Positions 54,304 to 64,000 of a stretch of 64,000 bases of DNA are shown here, in pieces. Position 1 is the stretch's first letter. The number at the start of each line of letters is the position of its first letter. The notes under the pieces are model-generated. The model made no database searches, had not been told where the DNA came from, and saw only the letters and a program-made list of their open reading frames with translations. Source of the stretch: Chrysemys picta bellii (Eukaryota; Chordata; Testudines; Emydidae); NCBI RefSeq assembly GCF_011386835.1, contig NC_088794.1:69140434-69204433 (forward strand), given 5' to 3'. The position numbers and the translations under genes were made by a program.

Positions 54304-55406
54304 GTCTGTACAGAGCCCTACTTCCAGTCCTGTGCAGGTGGGTAAGGAGTGGGCAGAGCCAAGACACAGGCAAGCAGAGAGGAGCAGATATAGGGCTGGC
54401 ACCATTTATTTCACTCCTGGGGTGAAGAGGAGAAAGGACTGAATTGTGATTCTTTGAGTCACAACTGGCTCCCCGGTCTGCTTCTGAGGCAGCACAACTA
54501 CGTGCTGTCCTTACTCAAGGCTCATGGTAACTGTGCAGTTTAATCCTTTCTAGTTATCTTTCAGTCTGTCCTCCACAGAACTATATATCCATTTAGGTTG
54601 TGCTCTCTCTCAGGGACATGAGTTTCACTCAAAGAAATGTTGATGGAAAGTGAATTTCAAAGGCATACTGCAGAATTTACAGAAACCAAATATTAAATTT
54701 GCATAGACAAGCATTTGTGCTGGAAAAGTGTGTGCTCATGCAGTGAGGGAACCAAAACAATATAATATGACTTATCTAATAGATCACAACTAAGCAACAA
54801 AGCTCAAATATCAAAATACCCACAAGCAAGCCATAGACTAAATCTATTGAAAAGTGAATACAATTTAAAAAAAGGAAGTTTGAGGATGCTGCAGTCTGCT
54901 TGCAGATATTTCACAAAACAGAAAGAGGCCAAATTAGTAAAATAAATTATTCATTACAAATTATTGGCTCATTTCTACAGAGGACACAGCACAGTAAATA
55001 TAATTAATGGAACACAAAAAAAACCAAACCCACCACAATCACCTTATGGACCATTTTTGCTTTTCTTCCCCAATGCCCCATCCTAACACACCCTTCCTCT
55101 ATCACAATGCTGATCCAAATAGCATAGTTGTTCATAATCAAATTCCAAATTGGGTTGGTGTGAAATGTAACAATAGCTGCCTTGTTCCGTTCTACCAAAC
55201 AGCCCTTAAAACTAAAGAGAAGCGACAACCACTACAAGCCAACAGACAAAAATGTGAAAAAGGTGAAAATTTCTGGCAGAATCTGTTAAGACAAAGGGTA
55301 AAGATCAAAACAAAGCAAGCCATTTAGGAATATGGAATACAATCAACTAATCTAATGCATAACAGAAGTATCCCATCTGAGAGTGCTGTGAAAAGTCTCT
55401 GCTCCC
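54302..55406. other. No recognised feature
   Basis: AT-rich. A 106-codon open frame at 55007-55327 has no recognisable domain. Confidence 0.45.
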
Positions 55407-55429
55407 GAGAGAGAGAGAGAGAGAGAGAG
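55407..55429. repeat. (GA)11 microsatellite
   Basis: GA dinucleotide run. Confidence 0.93.
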
Positions 55430-55934
55430 GCATGAGGGAGGGATTATTGAAATCCTTTGATTGGGATTTATATCCAGTACAGGCAGGGCTGCAGCAGCAT
55501 CCTTGAGTTTTGAAACAACAAGCTTAACAGTTGTGTTTCAATTTACAAAACCAACCACCTCTATAAATGCCTTAATCTTCCATTTAGAGTTAGTATTTCA
55601 TTGTAAGTGGCTCGCTCTCTTCTAAATCTACAGGCACAGTAGTTAATTTTATGAAACAGTTGTAATTGGCCAAATAACGACTGCACATGCACTTTCCGTC
55701 TCCTAAAAATACTGCATATTTCATTAAAATTGAGCTGACTGAACACACCTAATCCATTTGTAATGAAGGAAGCAATCGTTACCAGCTGCAACAGCTTATG
55801 AGAAACCAACCATCTATATAGAAGAGATGTGTCTGAGCAACAAAAATCAGATCCATACCCAATATTTGGGACATTAGTATCTGCAGTTATGGACCTGGCC
55901 TACGATAAGGTTCTGCTTTTTCAGTAACACTTAC

Positions 55935-56037
55935 AGACCATCAATCAAGATCAGTGCCCCATTGGTCAAAGCATTGTACAAAGGCACTACAAAACACTTG
56001 GTCCTCTACCACAAAGAGTCTACAATCTAAAGTAGTG
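55935..56037 (-). mobile_element. L2/MIR-type 3'-end relic
   Basis: 'gatcagtgccccattggtc', 'gcattgtacaaaggcac' and 'aagagtctacaatctaaag' match the copy at 31.2 kb in order and orientation. Confidence 0.5.
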
Positions 56038-56039
56038 TT

Positions 56040-57129
56040 TATTTACTTAGTTTCATCTGCTGCTGATGCTAATTCCCCACCCAAATTCATGTTCTTCTGT
56101 TTGGAACACCATTGATATCTGTGGAAATTATGATTTCTATGGGGAATGAGCAGCAGGGCTGGGAGAAGCCCCCCAAAATATCTTGCTCTTTTCTAATGCA
56201 GAAGCCATCCTACCAAGAGGCAGAAGATTCTCTTCAAAGAAAATCAAAATGATATTGGAGTGACACTATATTATTTTGTGCTCTAAACAGAAGTGAGGCA
56301 TATAATGGGGGAAATAAATTTAGATTTACTGCATTCCCAACTCCTTTCGTCTTTGCTTTTCATAAAGCTTGGAGAAATGAAATGTTGTTCATAAGAAAAG
56401 TAAATGGAAAATTAATTTTGAGGTCAGTAATTATCCTTCCCTACTTCTTCTAGAAGTGATTTCTTTCAGTAGCCTTTACTGAAATAGCCCAGACAGGAAG
56501 AAAACTAAAATGTTCCACAGATACCCTAATCCTACTGCTCTAATGCCTCCTACTTCCATCCTCTCCCTGGAAGAATCAAAGGCCCAATAGATTACCGTTG
56601 CCTTCCCTCTTTATTACATCTACAAGCATCCAATCAGAGGAAAAGAACAAATACCATGTCACTAAGAACCAATCACACAGGGATAATTATGAATAAAGCG
56701 CATAGTTCACAGACAACCCATAGGTAGAAATTTGTTTGAAAGTTCACAGTAATAAGCCAATTTGTAAAGAATAAAATTTTATTCATGAACAGAATGAAGG
56801 CAAAATGCACTGAGCAAGTGTTCACTCCGAATAGTTTGCCCAGTATCTCTCTCAATACACTGTATGTTCTTTTCAGGGCTGCTGCAGATTTTGTTATATG
56901 ATAATAAAAGAATTTCAATCAATCAATCACAGCCCAGAAAGTTTGTGCATTAGGCAGTATAGATGACAATTTCAGAAAATCCTGTGACTAAACTGTATGT
57001 GCAATTACCATAATTCCATGCAGAAGTCACTGGTTACATATTATGTGGTCATTATACCCACGTTTGTGCACACTACTACAATTTTATTTTGAAAATTTAA
57101 GCCTATGAGATCTGTCCGTCATATGGTCT
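56040..57129. other. No recognised feature
   Basis: AT-rich; nothing identified. Confidence 0.45.
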
Positions 57130-57345
57130 CCCTTCCTAAGCACAAATTCTATCACTTCTTGTCCCTTAAAACCCTTCCTTAAAATACATTTCTTATATGG
57201 AGCTTTTCCATGACGATCTCTCCATGGCTGCTCCTCCCGTTCAAACTTGTACTCTCAGTATGTTTGTGGTGGATGTGTTTTGTTATCTGTATTTTCTGTG
57301 TGTTAATTTAAGCTTTACTGTTCTTGGGGATAGAGCCATCTCTGA
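57130..57345 (+). mobile_element. Possible L2-type LINE relic
   Basis: 'cttaaaacccttccttaaaa' ... 'gagcttttccatgacg' ... 'gttcttggggatagagcc' follow the order of L2 3' sequence. Weak. Confidence 0.35.
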
Positions 57346-58087
57346 GGTCTCAACCCTGCAATGGGACACACCAGTTCACCCTGCCCAGACCCGATTGCTG
57401 GATCAGTGCTTAAGTTTGTACAGCACAGAGCAGAGGGACCCAAGCTCAGTCATTCATCCTTCCCATGCTCCCAAAATAAAGTCATTGGGAAGCCTAAGAA
57501 AGTAGCAGCACAGCACTTGCAAACCTTCCTTGGGGAAGAGAATAATATTTTTCTTTTTTTGTTTATGTTTGAGCTCATTGTGTCGCTTTATTTTTTTATA
57601 TAAACAGGAGTAATGTTCATTGCATTGGAACACATCTAGCAATAAACAGCTATCAGATGTATCAGCTTTGCTGTAGCATTTAACCAATATCCAAAGCCAT
57701 TATTGCTTTGTCTGCTCTGTGCCATTCCTTTAGCTATTCAGAGATTGCTTATAAACCTATCAGCTGTTTGTAACATATTCCCAGACAAGACTTAGAGTAC
57801 AATAGTATTGACAATGCACTCTCAGATCCCAATGGCACTATCGTCTCACAATCCTGACAGTGGAAAGGAAAGGTATTTCTTTTCACCTTTGTGCATGGGG
57901 ATTTGAGGGGAGAGGGATATAAGTACAAATACCCACACATCAGAATGAGAGTATATGCCAATATGTATGGATCACTGGAGATTTTATATAGACCCAAGAT
58001 ATAAAAGCTTGGGAAGTTCAACTATGATAGAAAGCCTCCTGGTGCTTCCCTTAGGGCAGTGTAATACCCACATCATCCCTCCCTACA
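57346..58087. other. No recognised feature
   Basis: Nothing identified. Confidence 0.45.
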
Positions 58088-58089
58088 GT

Positions 58090-58190
58090 CCATGCCTTAA
58101 TGGCACGATCTAGCCCATTGACTTCAATGGGATGGCTCTCAAATAACGTGCTGCTTAGTGAGAGTAAACATGGCAGAATCAGGCCTGAAT
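58090..58190. repeat. Palindromic MITE-like repeat (partial)
   Basis: Core 'cccattgacttcaatggg' is a perfect short palindrome at 58113-58130; outer parts 'ggcacgatctag' and 'cagaatcaggcctg' are decayed. Confidence 0.6.
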
Positions 58191-58792
58191 AGATTTTTTT
58201 TTCTGATACACTAGTTCGCCTGCCTCTCTTAACTTTGGCTTCCAGAGGTTTCAAATGAGGGCTGTTTCCGATCAAAGCCCTCTGATAGTGGTAGAAGAAC
58301 CCCACAGTTGTGTGATCCCCTTTACATGAAAGAGAAAATTTAGGCTAATTCTGCACCTGCAGATCTTCACAGACTAGCTTTCAAGTAGAAACTGCATTTC
58401 TGGAACTCTGATGCACGCACCCTCTGGCACACTAACTGAGAGCAATCGTGCTAGGCTTGGAAATGAATAGCGTGCTTTCCTCATTCTGTACAAGAATTAG
58501 CAAAACCTCTCTCAGTCCAACATTATTTTTAATCACTTAAAAGGGCAATTATACCATCTTTTGTTAATACAAAAAGGGGAAGGCAGTGTAGCCACACCGG
58601 GAGAGGCACCATAGCACCAGATTTTGCAAAGACCGCCCCCCACCCCCCAAACAAAAAAAAACACCCCACAACCACACCACACTTATCCTTCTCTTACTGA
58701 TGTGTACATATGTCCAGAGCTGAATCATTCAGAATTGAATGTCTTTCAGGAGAGATGCTCCAAGCCTCAACTCCAAAGCCACGTGAATACAG
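58191..58792. other. No recognised feature
   Basis: Nothing identified; a short A/C-rich tract near 58630-58680. Confidence 0.45.
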
Positions 58793-59090
58793 AGTCAGGT
58801 CTGGCAAGGGGAATCTAGGGAGTGGAGAGGCAGCACTTCCAGCACAGTGAAACCTTCTGTATGGTAGAGCTGGCTCTGCAGCAGTTTTTTGAGCCCACCC
58901 CAATCAAGCCCACCAGCTGGGATTCACCTGCTCCACCACACAGGGCAATAGCTTTTGTCTGACAGGACCCAGTTGCTGCTTTGTATAGCCTGCAGCCTCT
59001 GGGGTGCCTCTGCTTATCTGTCTCAAGTCTTTGCTTTATTTGTACTCTTCTGCCTCTCCACTCCCTAGATTCCCCTTGCCAGACATGACT
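58793..59090. repeat. 41-bp near-perfect inverted repeat around a 216-bp spacer
   Basis: Left arm 58793-58833 and right arm 59050-59090 are reverse complements at 40 of 41 positions (mismatch at 58798). Arms contain ggcaaggggaatctagggag. I do not recognise the spacer, and the immediate flanks show no target duplication. Confidence 0.85.
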
Positions 59091-59347
59091 GTCCAAGTGA
59101 GCTCTGTCCAGCCATGCAAAGCAGGTGAAAATGAAGGGAAGGGAAAAAATAGTTATTTGAAATTTCACAAATTTAAAAAAGGTTCCAGTTTGATGGTAAC
59201 ATTCCCTTCCCTATGCCTAGCTTCTCTAAGTACTATTGCTCTCCTCATTCAGGAATTAAAAAAAAATAAAGCATTATGAAGAAACTGAGACCATCTGGGT
59301 AAGAGATGCAACAATGCATTTCTTATGTGTCTATGTCAATCTCCAGT

Positions 59348-59440
59348 GTCTCGCACAACATAGCCCCATTCTATTCAGGGGCCGACACTACTAGAAGACA
59401 AATACATTATAATAATAATAATAATATCACATTTGAGTAG
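59348..59440 (+). mobile_element. L2-type 3'-end relic
   Basis: 'ctccagtgtctcgcacaac', 'tagccccattctattcagggg' and a terminal (TAA)n tract. Same family as 31.2 and 55.9 kb, opposite orientation. Confidence 0.5.
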
Positions 59441-60203
59441 GAATAGGAATCAAAATGTGCACACTAATATAAAAAAGAATACATTCTGAGAACCTTCAGC
59501 TCAGCTGGATGTTGTGTTTCATGTTTTTTGGCATGGCAAAAAGTAGTTACTTAGGGAAACTGACTATTGTAAATCAAAGGAGAGCAGTTGGCTCTGAAAA
59601 TTGAAAAGAAGCAGGATATTTTTAAAGTACTATCCTGTGGAGCCCTCACTGTCTGAGTGCAAATCCTGATGTATTACATATTAATATTTCATTATTTCTT
59701 TAGTTTTATAATTAATTCAAAAGGAAATACATATGACATTCAAAACAAGTAAAACAGCCTTGAGAAATATCTGGAAAATGCTTTGTTTGTCTCCAAGCAT
59801 TATTTATACATCCTGAATGTTTACCTCCAGTATTTAAAAAAAAAAAAAACACACCAAGCACAAATGGAAACACTGGACAGGCGAACTAGCATACGTTCCT
59901 AATTATAGCATTTTGCTTTATTCCCAAAGCAGCTGACTATTCCACATATTTAATAAAGGGAAATCAAGCAAATGGTTTCACCAGTTAATTAGAGCTCATG
60001 GGAAATAAAAACAATTAAAAAGAGAAACTTCTTTCTATATTGGGACAAAACAGAGAAGTTGTAATTATGGTTAAACAGTTGACAGATTATAAAATAAGTT
60101 TATTGCATAAAATTACAATTGAATTGCAAACAGCGCAAACATGTGATGGAGCTAAATTACCCTCCACTATCTTTTACTGACCCCCTTGACACTTTTTAAC
60201 TAG
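59441..60203. other. No recognised feature
   Basis: AT-rich; nothing identified. Confidence 0.45.
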
Positions 60204-60300
60204 GCTCCCATTCAGATATCCTTATGAGTACATTACTCTGAAATAGCTCCATTGAAAACTACTGGGACTTCTTATGGTATAAGGTGCTACCCAAGAAAGC
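60204..60300. repeat. Palindromic MITE-like repeat (decayed)
   Basis: 'catgagtac'-type and 'agctccattgaaaactactg' pieces match the set seen elsewhere in the window. Confidence 0.4.
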
Positions 60301-60335
60301 TAAACATGAATCTTCTCCTGGACATCGACTTCTAA

Positions 60336-60621
60336 GGCTTGGTCTACACTAAACCACCAAATCGAACTAAGGTACGCAACTTCAGCTACGTGAATAACGT
60401 AGCTGAAGTTCGAAGTACCTTAGTTCGAACTTACCTCGGTCCACACGCGGCAGGCAGGCTCCCCCGTCGACTCCGCGGTACTCCTCTCGTCTAGCTGGAG
60501 TACCGCAGTCGACGGCGAGCACTTCCTGGTTCAACTTATCGCGTCCAGACAAGACGCGATAAGTCGAACCCAGAACTTCGATTGCCAGCCGCCGAATTAG
60601 CGGCTGGGTGTAGACATACCC
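60336..60621 (-). mobile_element. PIF/Harbinger-type MITE, 286 bp, triple hairpin (copy 3)
   Basis: Ends ggcttggtctacact and gtgtagacataccc, flanked by TAA at 60333-60335 and 60622-60624. It is the reverse orientation of copy 1 and retains all three hairpins nearly intact: 'cagctacgtgaataacgtagctg' type arms (written here in parts: cagctacg / cgtagctg), cgtcgactccgcggtactcc with its complement, and tcaacttatcgcgtc with gacgcgataagtcga. Confidence 0.9.
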
Positions 60622-60679
60622 TAAGCCAGATCAGTGTTTGCTGGCTAAAAATGGAGGAAGTGGTGGTACTCCCTTATAC

Positions 60680-60890
60680 CCCAGATTCCTATAGTTGAAG
60701 CCATCACCCAGAATATGGCAAACAAGGGTTCAAGCCCCCACTCTGAGTTAGAAAAGGATTTGACAACCCAGGCCTCTCTTCTCCCAACCCCTGGAGTATG
60801 GGATATTCTGGGATAGGTCCCCAATCTCTTAATGTAACTGTTCCATTTAAAATAGTCCTAGTGGAGTGCCCTAACCAATTGGAAATACCA
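60680..60890. repeat. Possible copy of the tRNA-like inverted repeat
   Basis: 'acccagaatatggcaaac', ggttcaagccccc and, on the right, 'gatttgacaacccaggcc' plus 'gtgccctaaccaattgg' resemble the elements at 46.1-46.28 kb in reverse orientation. Weak. Confidence 0.35.
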
Positions 60891-60974
60891 TCATCATTTT
60901 AACTCTCTGGGTCTCACCCACATAGCAGAGGGATCTGGTAGGCGGCCTCTGAGCATACAGACTGGATTAGACCC

Positions 60975-61155
60975 CTGTAATGGGCATTGCCCACACACAC
61001 CATCTGTGAAAGGATTAAGGTGGCTCAGAAGGGGCTAATTAAACTGGTAGGCTGCACCTGGGGGAGTCTTAGGCTTGATTGACAAGCACTAATTGAAGTT
61101 GGATTGGAGCCCTTCTTGGCAGGAGTAAGTGAGGGTTTGTATAAAGCCAGAAAAT
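60975..61155 (+). mobile_element. Possible LTR fragment
   Basis: tgtaatgggcattgccc start, ggctaattaaactgg middle, and a TATA-like gtataaagccag at 61139-61150. No duplication or other end seen. Confidence 0.35.
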
Positions 61156-61329
61156 GAGAACAGGTGAGGACTGGGCTGGGTGATTATCTGACCCCAAATG
61201 AAGTCACTTTGAAAACCTGAAGAAGAATCTATTAAAGGAGGAGAATGGATACAAAGTAGGGTGGGAGTAGACACAGAATCAGATGTTGATTATATCAGCA
61301 AACAAACCCACACCCAAAGCTGAGGAAGG

Positions 61330-62595
61330 AAATAAACCAACATGTTATTGCAAGATCCCTAACCACAGAAATAAGATTAGGGAATATTAATCCTGTGAAA
61401 GTAGCTGACCGGATTTAAAAAAAGCATAGAGGATATTGTAAAAAAGTCAGAAGGCTGAAAGATGGTCTTTTAGTTGACTGTAAAAACAAAGAGCAAGCTG
61501 ATATATTAAAAACTAAAATGCTGGGGAAAGCAAAAATATTTTGCCAGCTACTAACGTATTTGATGGAAATGAAGGGGACAATATATAGAGTGCCATTAGA
61601 ATGAACCTATGAGGAGATAAGTAAAAAACATAGGTGAAGAAAGTATTTACTAAGTAAGTGGCTAATTAATAAATGAGGAGAAGAAAGCAAGCCATTAACA
61701 GCGGCACTGATTACATTTAAAGAAGGGACTCTACCTGAGGGGAAAAAAATGCTATGGTTTCAGATTTTCAGAACCAAGCCATATATTCCTCCCTCCCCTA
61801 AGGTGTTATAAGTGCCTAAAATATAGGCATGTAGGAACTCTTTGCAGAGGGAAAATGATGTGGTAAATGGTAGTAAGAGCATTCCTAGGAAAATTGCATA
61901 GATAGGACAATAATAATAGTCCAGCACAGGGCCATCCAGAGGATTCAGGGGGCCTAGGGACTTCGGTGGCAGGGAGCCCCCGCTGGCGAATTGCCGCCGA
62001 AGACCCGGCACTTCAGCGGCGGGTCCCGGGGCGGAAGGACCCCCCGCCGCCGAACTGCCGCTGAAGACCTGGAGCAGAAGAAGCGAAAGTTTTCCGGGTG
62101 TCCTGGAGCAAGTGAAGGACCCCGCTCCCAGGGCCCTGAAAAACTCTTGTGGGGGCCCCTTCGGGGCCCGGGGCAAATTGCCTCACTTGCCCCCCCTCTG
62201 GGCGGCCCTGGTACAGCATATAAAGTGTGTGTTGCAGCAGGACAAGCTAAAAAGACATAAGACAAAAATTGTTAATTTATATGGAATCTAAAGAGGCTCT
62301 CAAAGCATGAGGAGAAGGAAGAGACAATCAGGATAGGAAAAGGGGAACTGCAGACTCATTCCATAAAAAGTATGATAAACACTCTGGAAGGAATAGGCAA
62401 TGATACACAACTAGTGAAAAAAGAAAGGTTTATTGCATTTTTGCTAGACGTGATAAAGTGTACATCACAAACTGGGCAAAAAAAAATCAGAAAAATAAAA
62501 TTATAGCAAGGGCAGAGGAAAAAACATACTTGTATGTTAGCAATTTGTCTGGGGACCACATTCATGAATTCTGAATAAGTTTTGTAGCGAAATAT
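61330..62595 (+). pseudogene. LINE ORF1 relic, jockey/I-type, with CCHC zinc knuckle
   Basis: Reading in one frame with stops: LKDGLLVDCKNKEQADILKT (about 61455-61515), GTIYRVPLE (61577-61603), ALITFKEGTLP (61703-61735), KPYIPPS (about 61777). After a one-base shift comes CYKCLKYRHVGTLC (61805-61846), a CX2CX4HX4C knuckle. Beyond the hAT MITE the C-terminal part resumes: KERFIAFLLDVIKCTSQTG (62422-62478). This layout (RNA-recognition-like, RPYVPPP-type block, knuckle, C-terminal block) fits ORF1 of jockey/I-group LINEs. No RT is in the window. It bound LINE RNA when alive. Confidence 0.62.
61927..62210 (+). mobile_element. hAT MITE, 284 bp (CAGGGCC family)
   Basis: Ends cagggccatccagagg and cctctgggcggccctg. 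Flanks gtccagca (61919-61926) and gtacagca (62211-62218), an 8-bp duplication with one mismatch. GC-rich interior (tgccgccgaagac repeated). It interrupts the LINE ORF1 relic right after the zinc knuckle. Open frames on both strands here are by-products. Confidence 0.9.
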
Positions 62596-62606
62596 GACTA
62601 CATATC

Positions 62607-63413
62607 TCACTCACAGAACTTGGAGACAGGCCAGTCCTTGCTTACAGACAGCCCCCAACCTGAAGCAAATACTCACCAGCAACTACACACCACACAACAA
62701 AAACACTAACCCAGGAACCTACCCCTAGAACAAACCCCGTTGCCAAGTCTGTCCGCATATCTATTCAAGGGACACCATCATAGGATCTAACCACATCAGC
62801 CACACCATCAGGGGCTTGCTCACCTGCACATTTACCAATGTGATATATGCCATCATGTGCCAGCAATGCCCCTCTGCCATGTACATTGGCCAAACTGGAC
62901 AGTCTACACAAAATAATAAATGGACACAAATCTGACATCAAGAATTATAACATTCAAAAGCCAGTCGGAGAACACTTCAATCTCCCTGGACACTCAGACT
63001 TAAGTGGCAATTCAGCAAAAAACTTCAAAAACAGACTTCAATAAGAAATTGCAAAACTGGAATTAATTTGCAAACTGGACACCCTCAAATTAGGCCTGAA
63101 TAAAGACTGGGAGTGGATGGGTCACTACAAAAAACTAATTTCCGCCTGCTGATACTCACACCTTCTTGTGAACTGTTTGAAATGGGCCACCTTGATTTCA
63201 TTGAAGTCATTATCACAACAGAAGTGATTTTTTCTTCTTTCTTGTCAACTGTTGAGGATAGCCCAGTTCTACCTTAATTGAATTGGCTCATTAGCACCGA
63301 CTCCCCACTTGGAAAGGCAACTCCCATCTTTTCATATGCTGTGTATTTACACCTCTCTACTGTATTTTCCACTTCGTGCATCTGATGAAGTGGGTTTTAG
63401 CCCACGAAAGCTT
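62607..63413 (+). pseudogene. Penelope-like element relic (linker and GIY-YIG region)
   Basis: Second copy of the 3' part of the Penelope family at 13.7-14.8 kb: linker with ..RCQVCPHIYSRD (62740-62770), IYAIMCQQCPSAMYIGQTGQS (62846-62908, split here by description only: GIY part then YIG part), a deletion that removes the Arg-containing helix, and the 3' UTR down to cacgaaagctta. Unlike that copy, it retains the base that keeps the GIY and YIG halves in one frame. No inverted partner on the left. The 3' end stops at the join with CR1. Confidence 0.82.
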
Positions 63414-64000
63414 AAGTTATGTTAAAGTATGGGCTGGATGAATAGAAAGCTGGCTAGATCGGGCTCAACGGGTAGTGATCAATGGCTCCACGTCTAGTTG
63501 GCAGCTGGTTTCAAGCGGAGTGCCCCAAGGGTCGGTCCTGGGGCCGGTTTTGTTCAATATCTTCATTAATGATCTGGAGGATCTCTCTCATACGAATCCC
63601 ACTCACTGTTACAGACTAGGGACCAAATGGCTAGGAAGCAGTTCTGCAGAAGAGGACGTAGGGGTTACAGTGGACGAGAAGCTGGATATGAATCAATAGT
63701 GTGCTCTTGTTGCCAAGAAGACTAATGGCATTTTGGGCTGTATAAGTAGGGGCATTGCCAGCAGATCAAGGGACATGATCGTTCCCCTCTATTCAACATT
63801 GGTGAGGCCTCATCTGGAGTACTGTGTCCAGATTTGGACCCCACGCTACAAGAAGGACGTGGAAAAATTAGAAAGAGTCCAGCAGAGGGCAACAAAAATG
63901 ATTAGGGGGCTGGAGCACATGACTTATGAGAAGAGGCTGAGGGAATTGGGATTATTTAGTCTGCAGAAGAGAAGAATGAGGGGGGATTTGATAGCTGCTT
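63414..64000 (+). mobile_element. CR1 LINE, internally deleted, continues beyond the window
   Basis: Closely related to the copy at 2.7 kb. It starts at aagtta..gtatgggctgg (RT region) and runs to the edge. Relative to that copy it lacks 16 bp and 3 bp near 63437-63460, and about 165 bp at 63582, which removes the FADD catalytic motif. A TAG at 63697 stops the frame. [11 protein letters not shown] is kept. Inactive. Confidence 0.9.

Noticed and set aside
54049..54405. 118-codon antisense frame with a Ser-Leu repeat
   Set aside because: The repeat is the translation of the (GA)20 microsatellite; the N-terminal hydrophobic stretch looks signal-like but nothing else supports a gene.
61760..62265. 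Several frames of 68-138 codons on both strands
   Set aside because: They follow the GC-rich hAT MITE and its flanks; no domain except the plus-strand zinc-knuckle relic reported separately.

Overview
This window looks like vertebrate, very probably turtle (cryptodire), non-coding DNA. I recognise no host gene exon, tRNA, rRNA, CRISPR or bacterial feature. The turtle call rests on a combination of repeats: a tRNA-derived SINE of the tortoise Pol III type, several CR1 LINEs with the ATTCTATG-type 3' end, Penelope-like elements with GIY-YIG remnants, a Ty3/Gypsy element, many hAT and Harbinger-type MITEs, and old MIR/L2 relics. The background is AT-rich; the GC-rich islands are all inside mobile elements.

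Layout. 1-1.3 kb: antisense Gypsy-type LTR fragment carrying a 738-bp hAT element. 2.7-4.0 kb: 5'-truncated CR1 with an open 404-codon RT region. 4.6 kb: MIR. 9.7-11.4 kb: LTR-like repeat hit by a solo LTR. 12.3-15.2 kb: three-deep nest (LTR, then a Penelope-like element, then a Harbinger MITE). 18.0 and 22.4 kb: two short palindromic Penelope relics. 18.65-19.13 kb: unclassified element with ~50-bp terminal inverted repeats. 19.3-20.7 kb: another three-deep nest (MIR, then hAT, then hAT-like with a G-rich minisatellite). 24.0-29.9 kb: complete but dead Gypsy element whose integrase lies upstream of reverse transcriptase (Gmr1-like order). 31.2 and 60.3 kb: two more Harbinger MITEs. 36.3-38.7 kb: antisense CR1. 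40.1-45.9 kb: antisense L1/Tx1-like LINE broken up by a Gypsy fragment, a hAT MITE and a 1.4-kb hAT. 47.2 kb: solo ERV-type LTR. 53.4 kb: tortoise-type SINE. 61.3-62.6 kb: relic LINE ORF1 with a zinc knuckle, interrupted by a hAT MITE. 62.6-64 kb: Penelope relic fused to a CR1 that runs off the window.

Between these lie some two dozen short, old palindromic MITE-like sequences and stretches in which I see nothing. No genes here work together as a pathway. The informative content is the insertion history, read from target-site duplications, and the unusual architecture of the Gypsy, Penelope and Harbinger-type elements. Family names come from recognition of motifs and termini, not from a database search.
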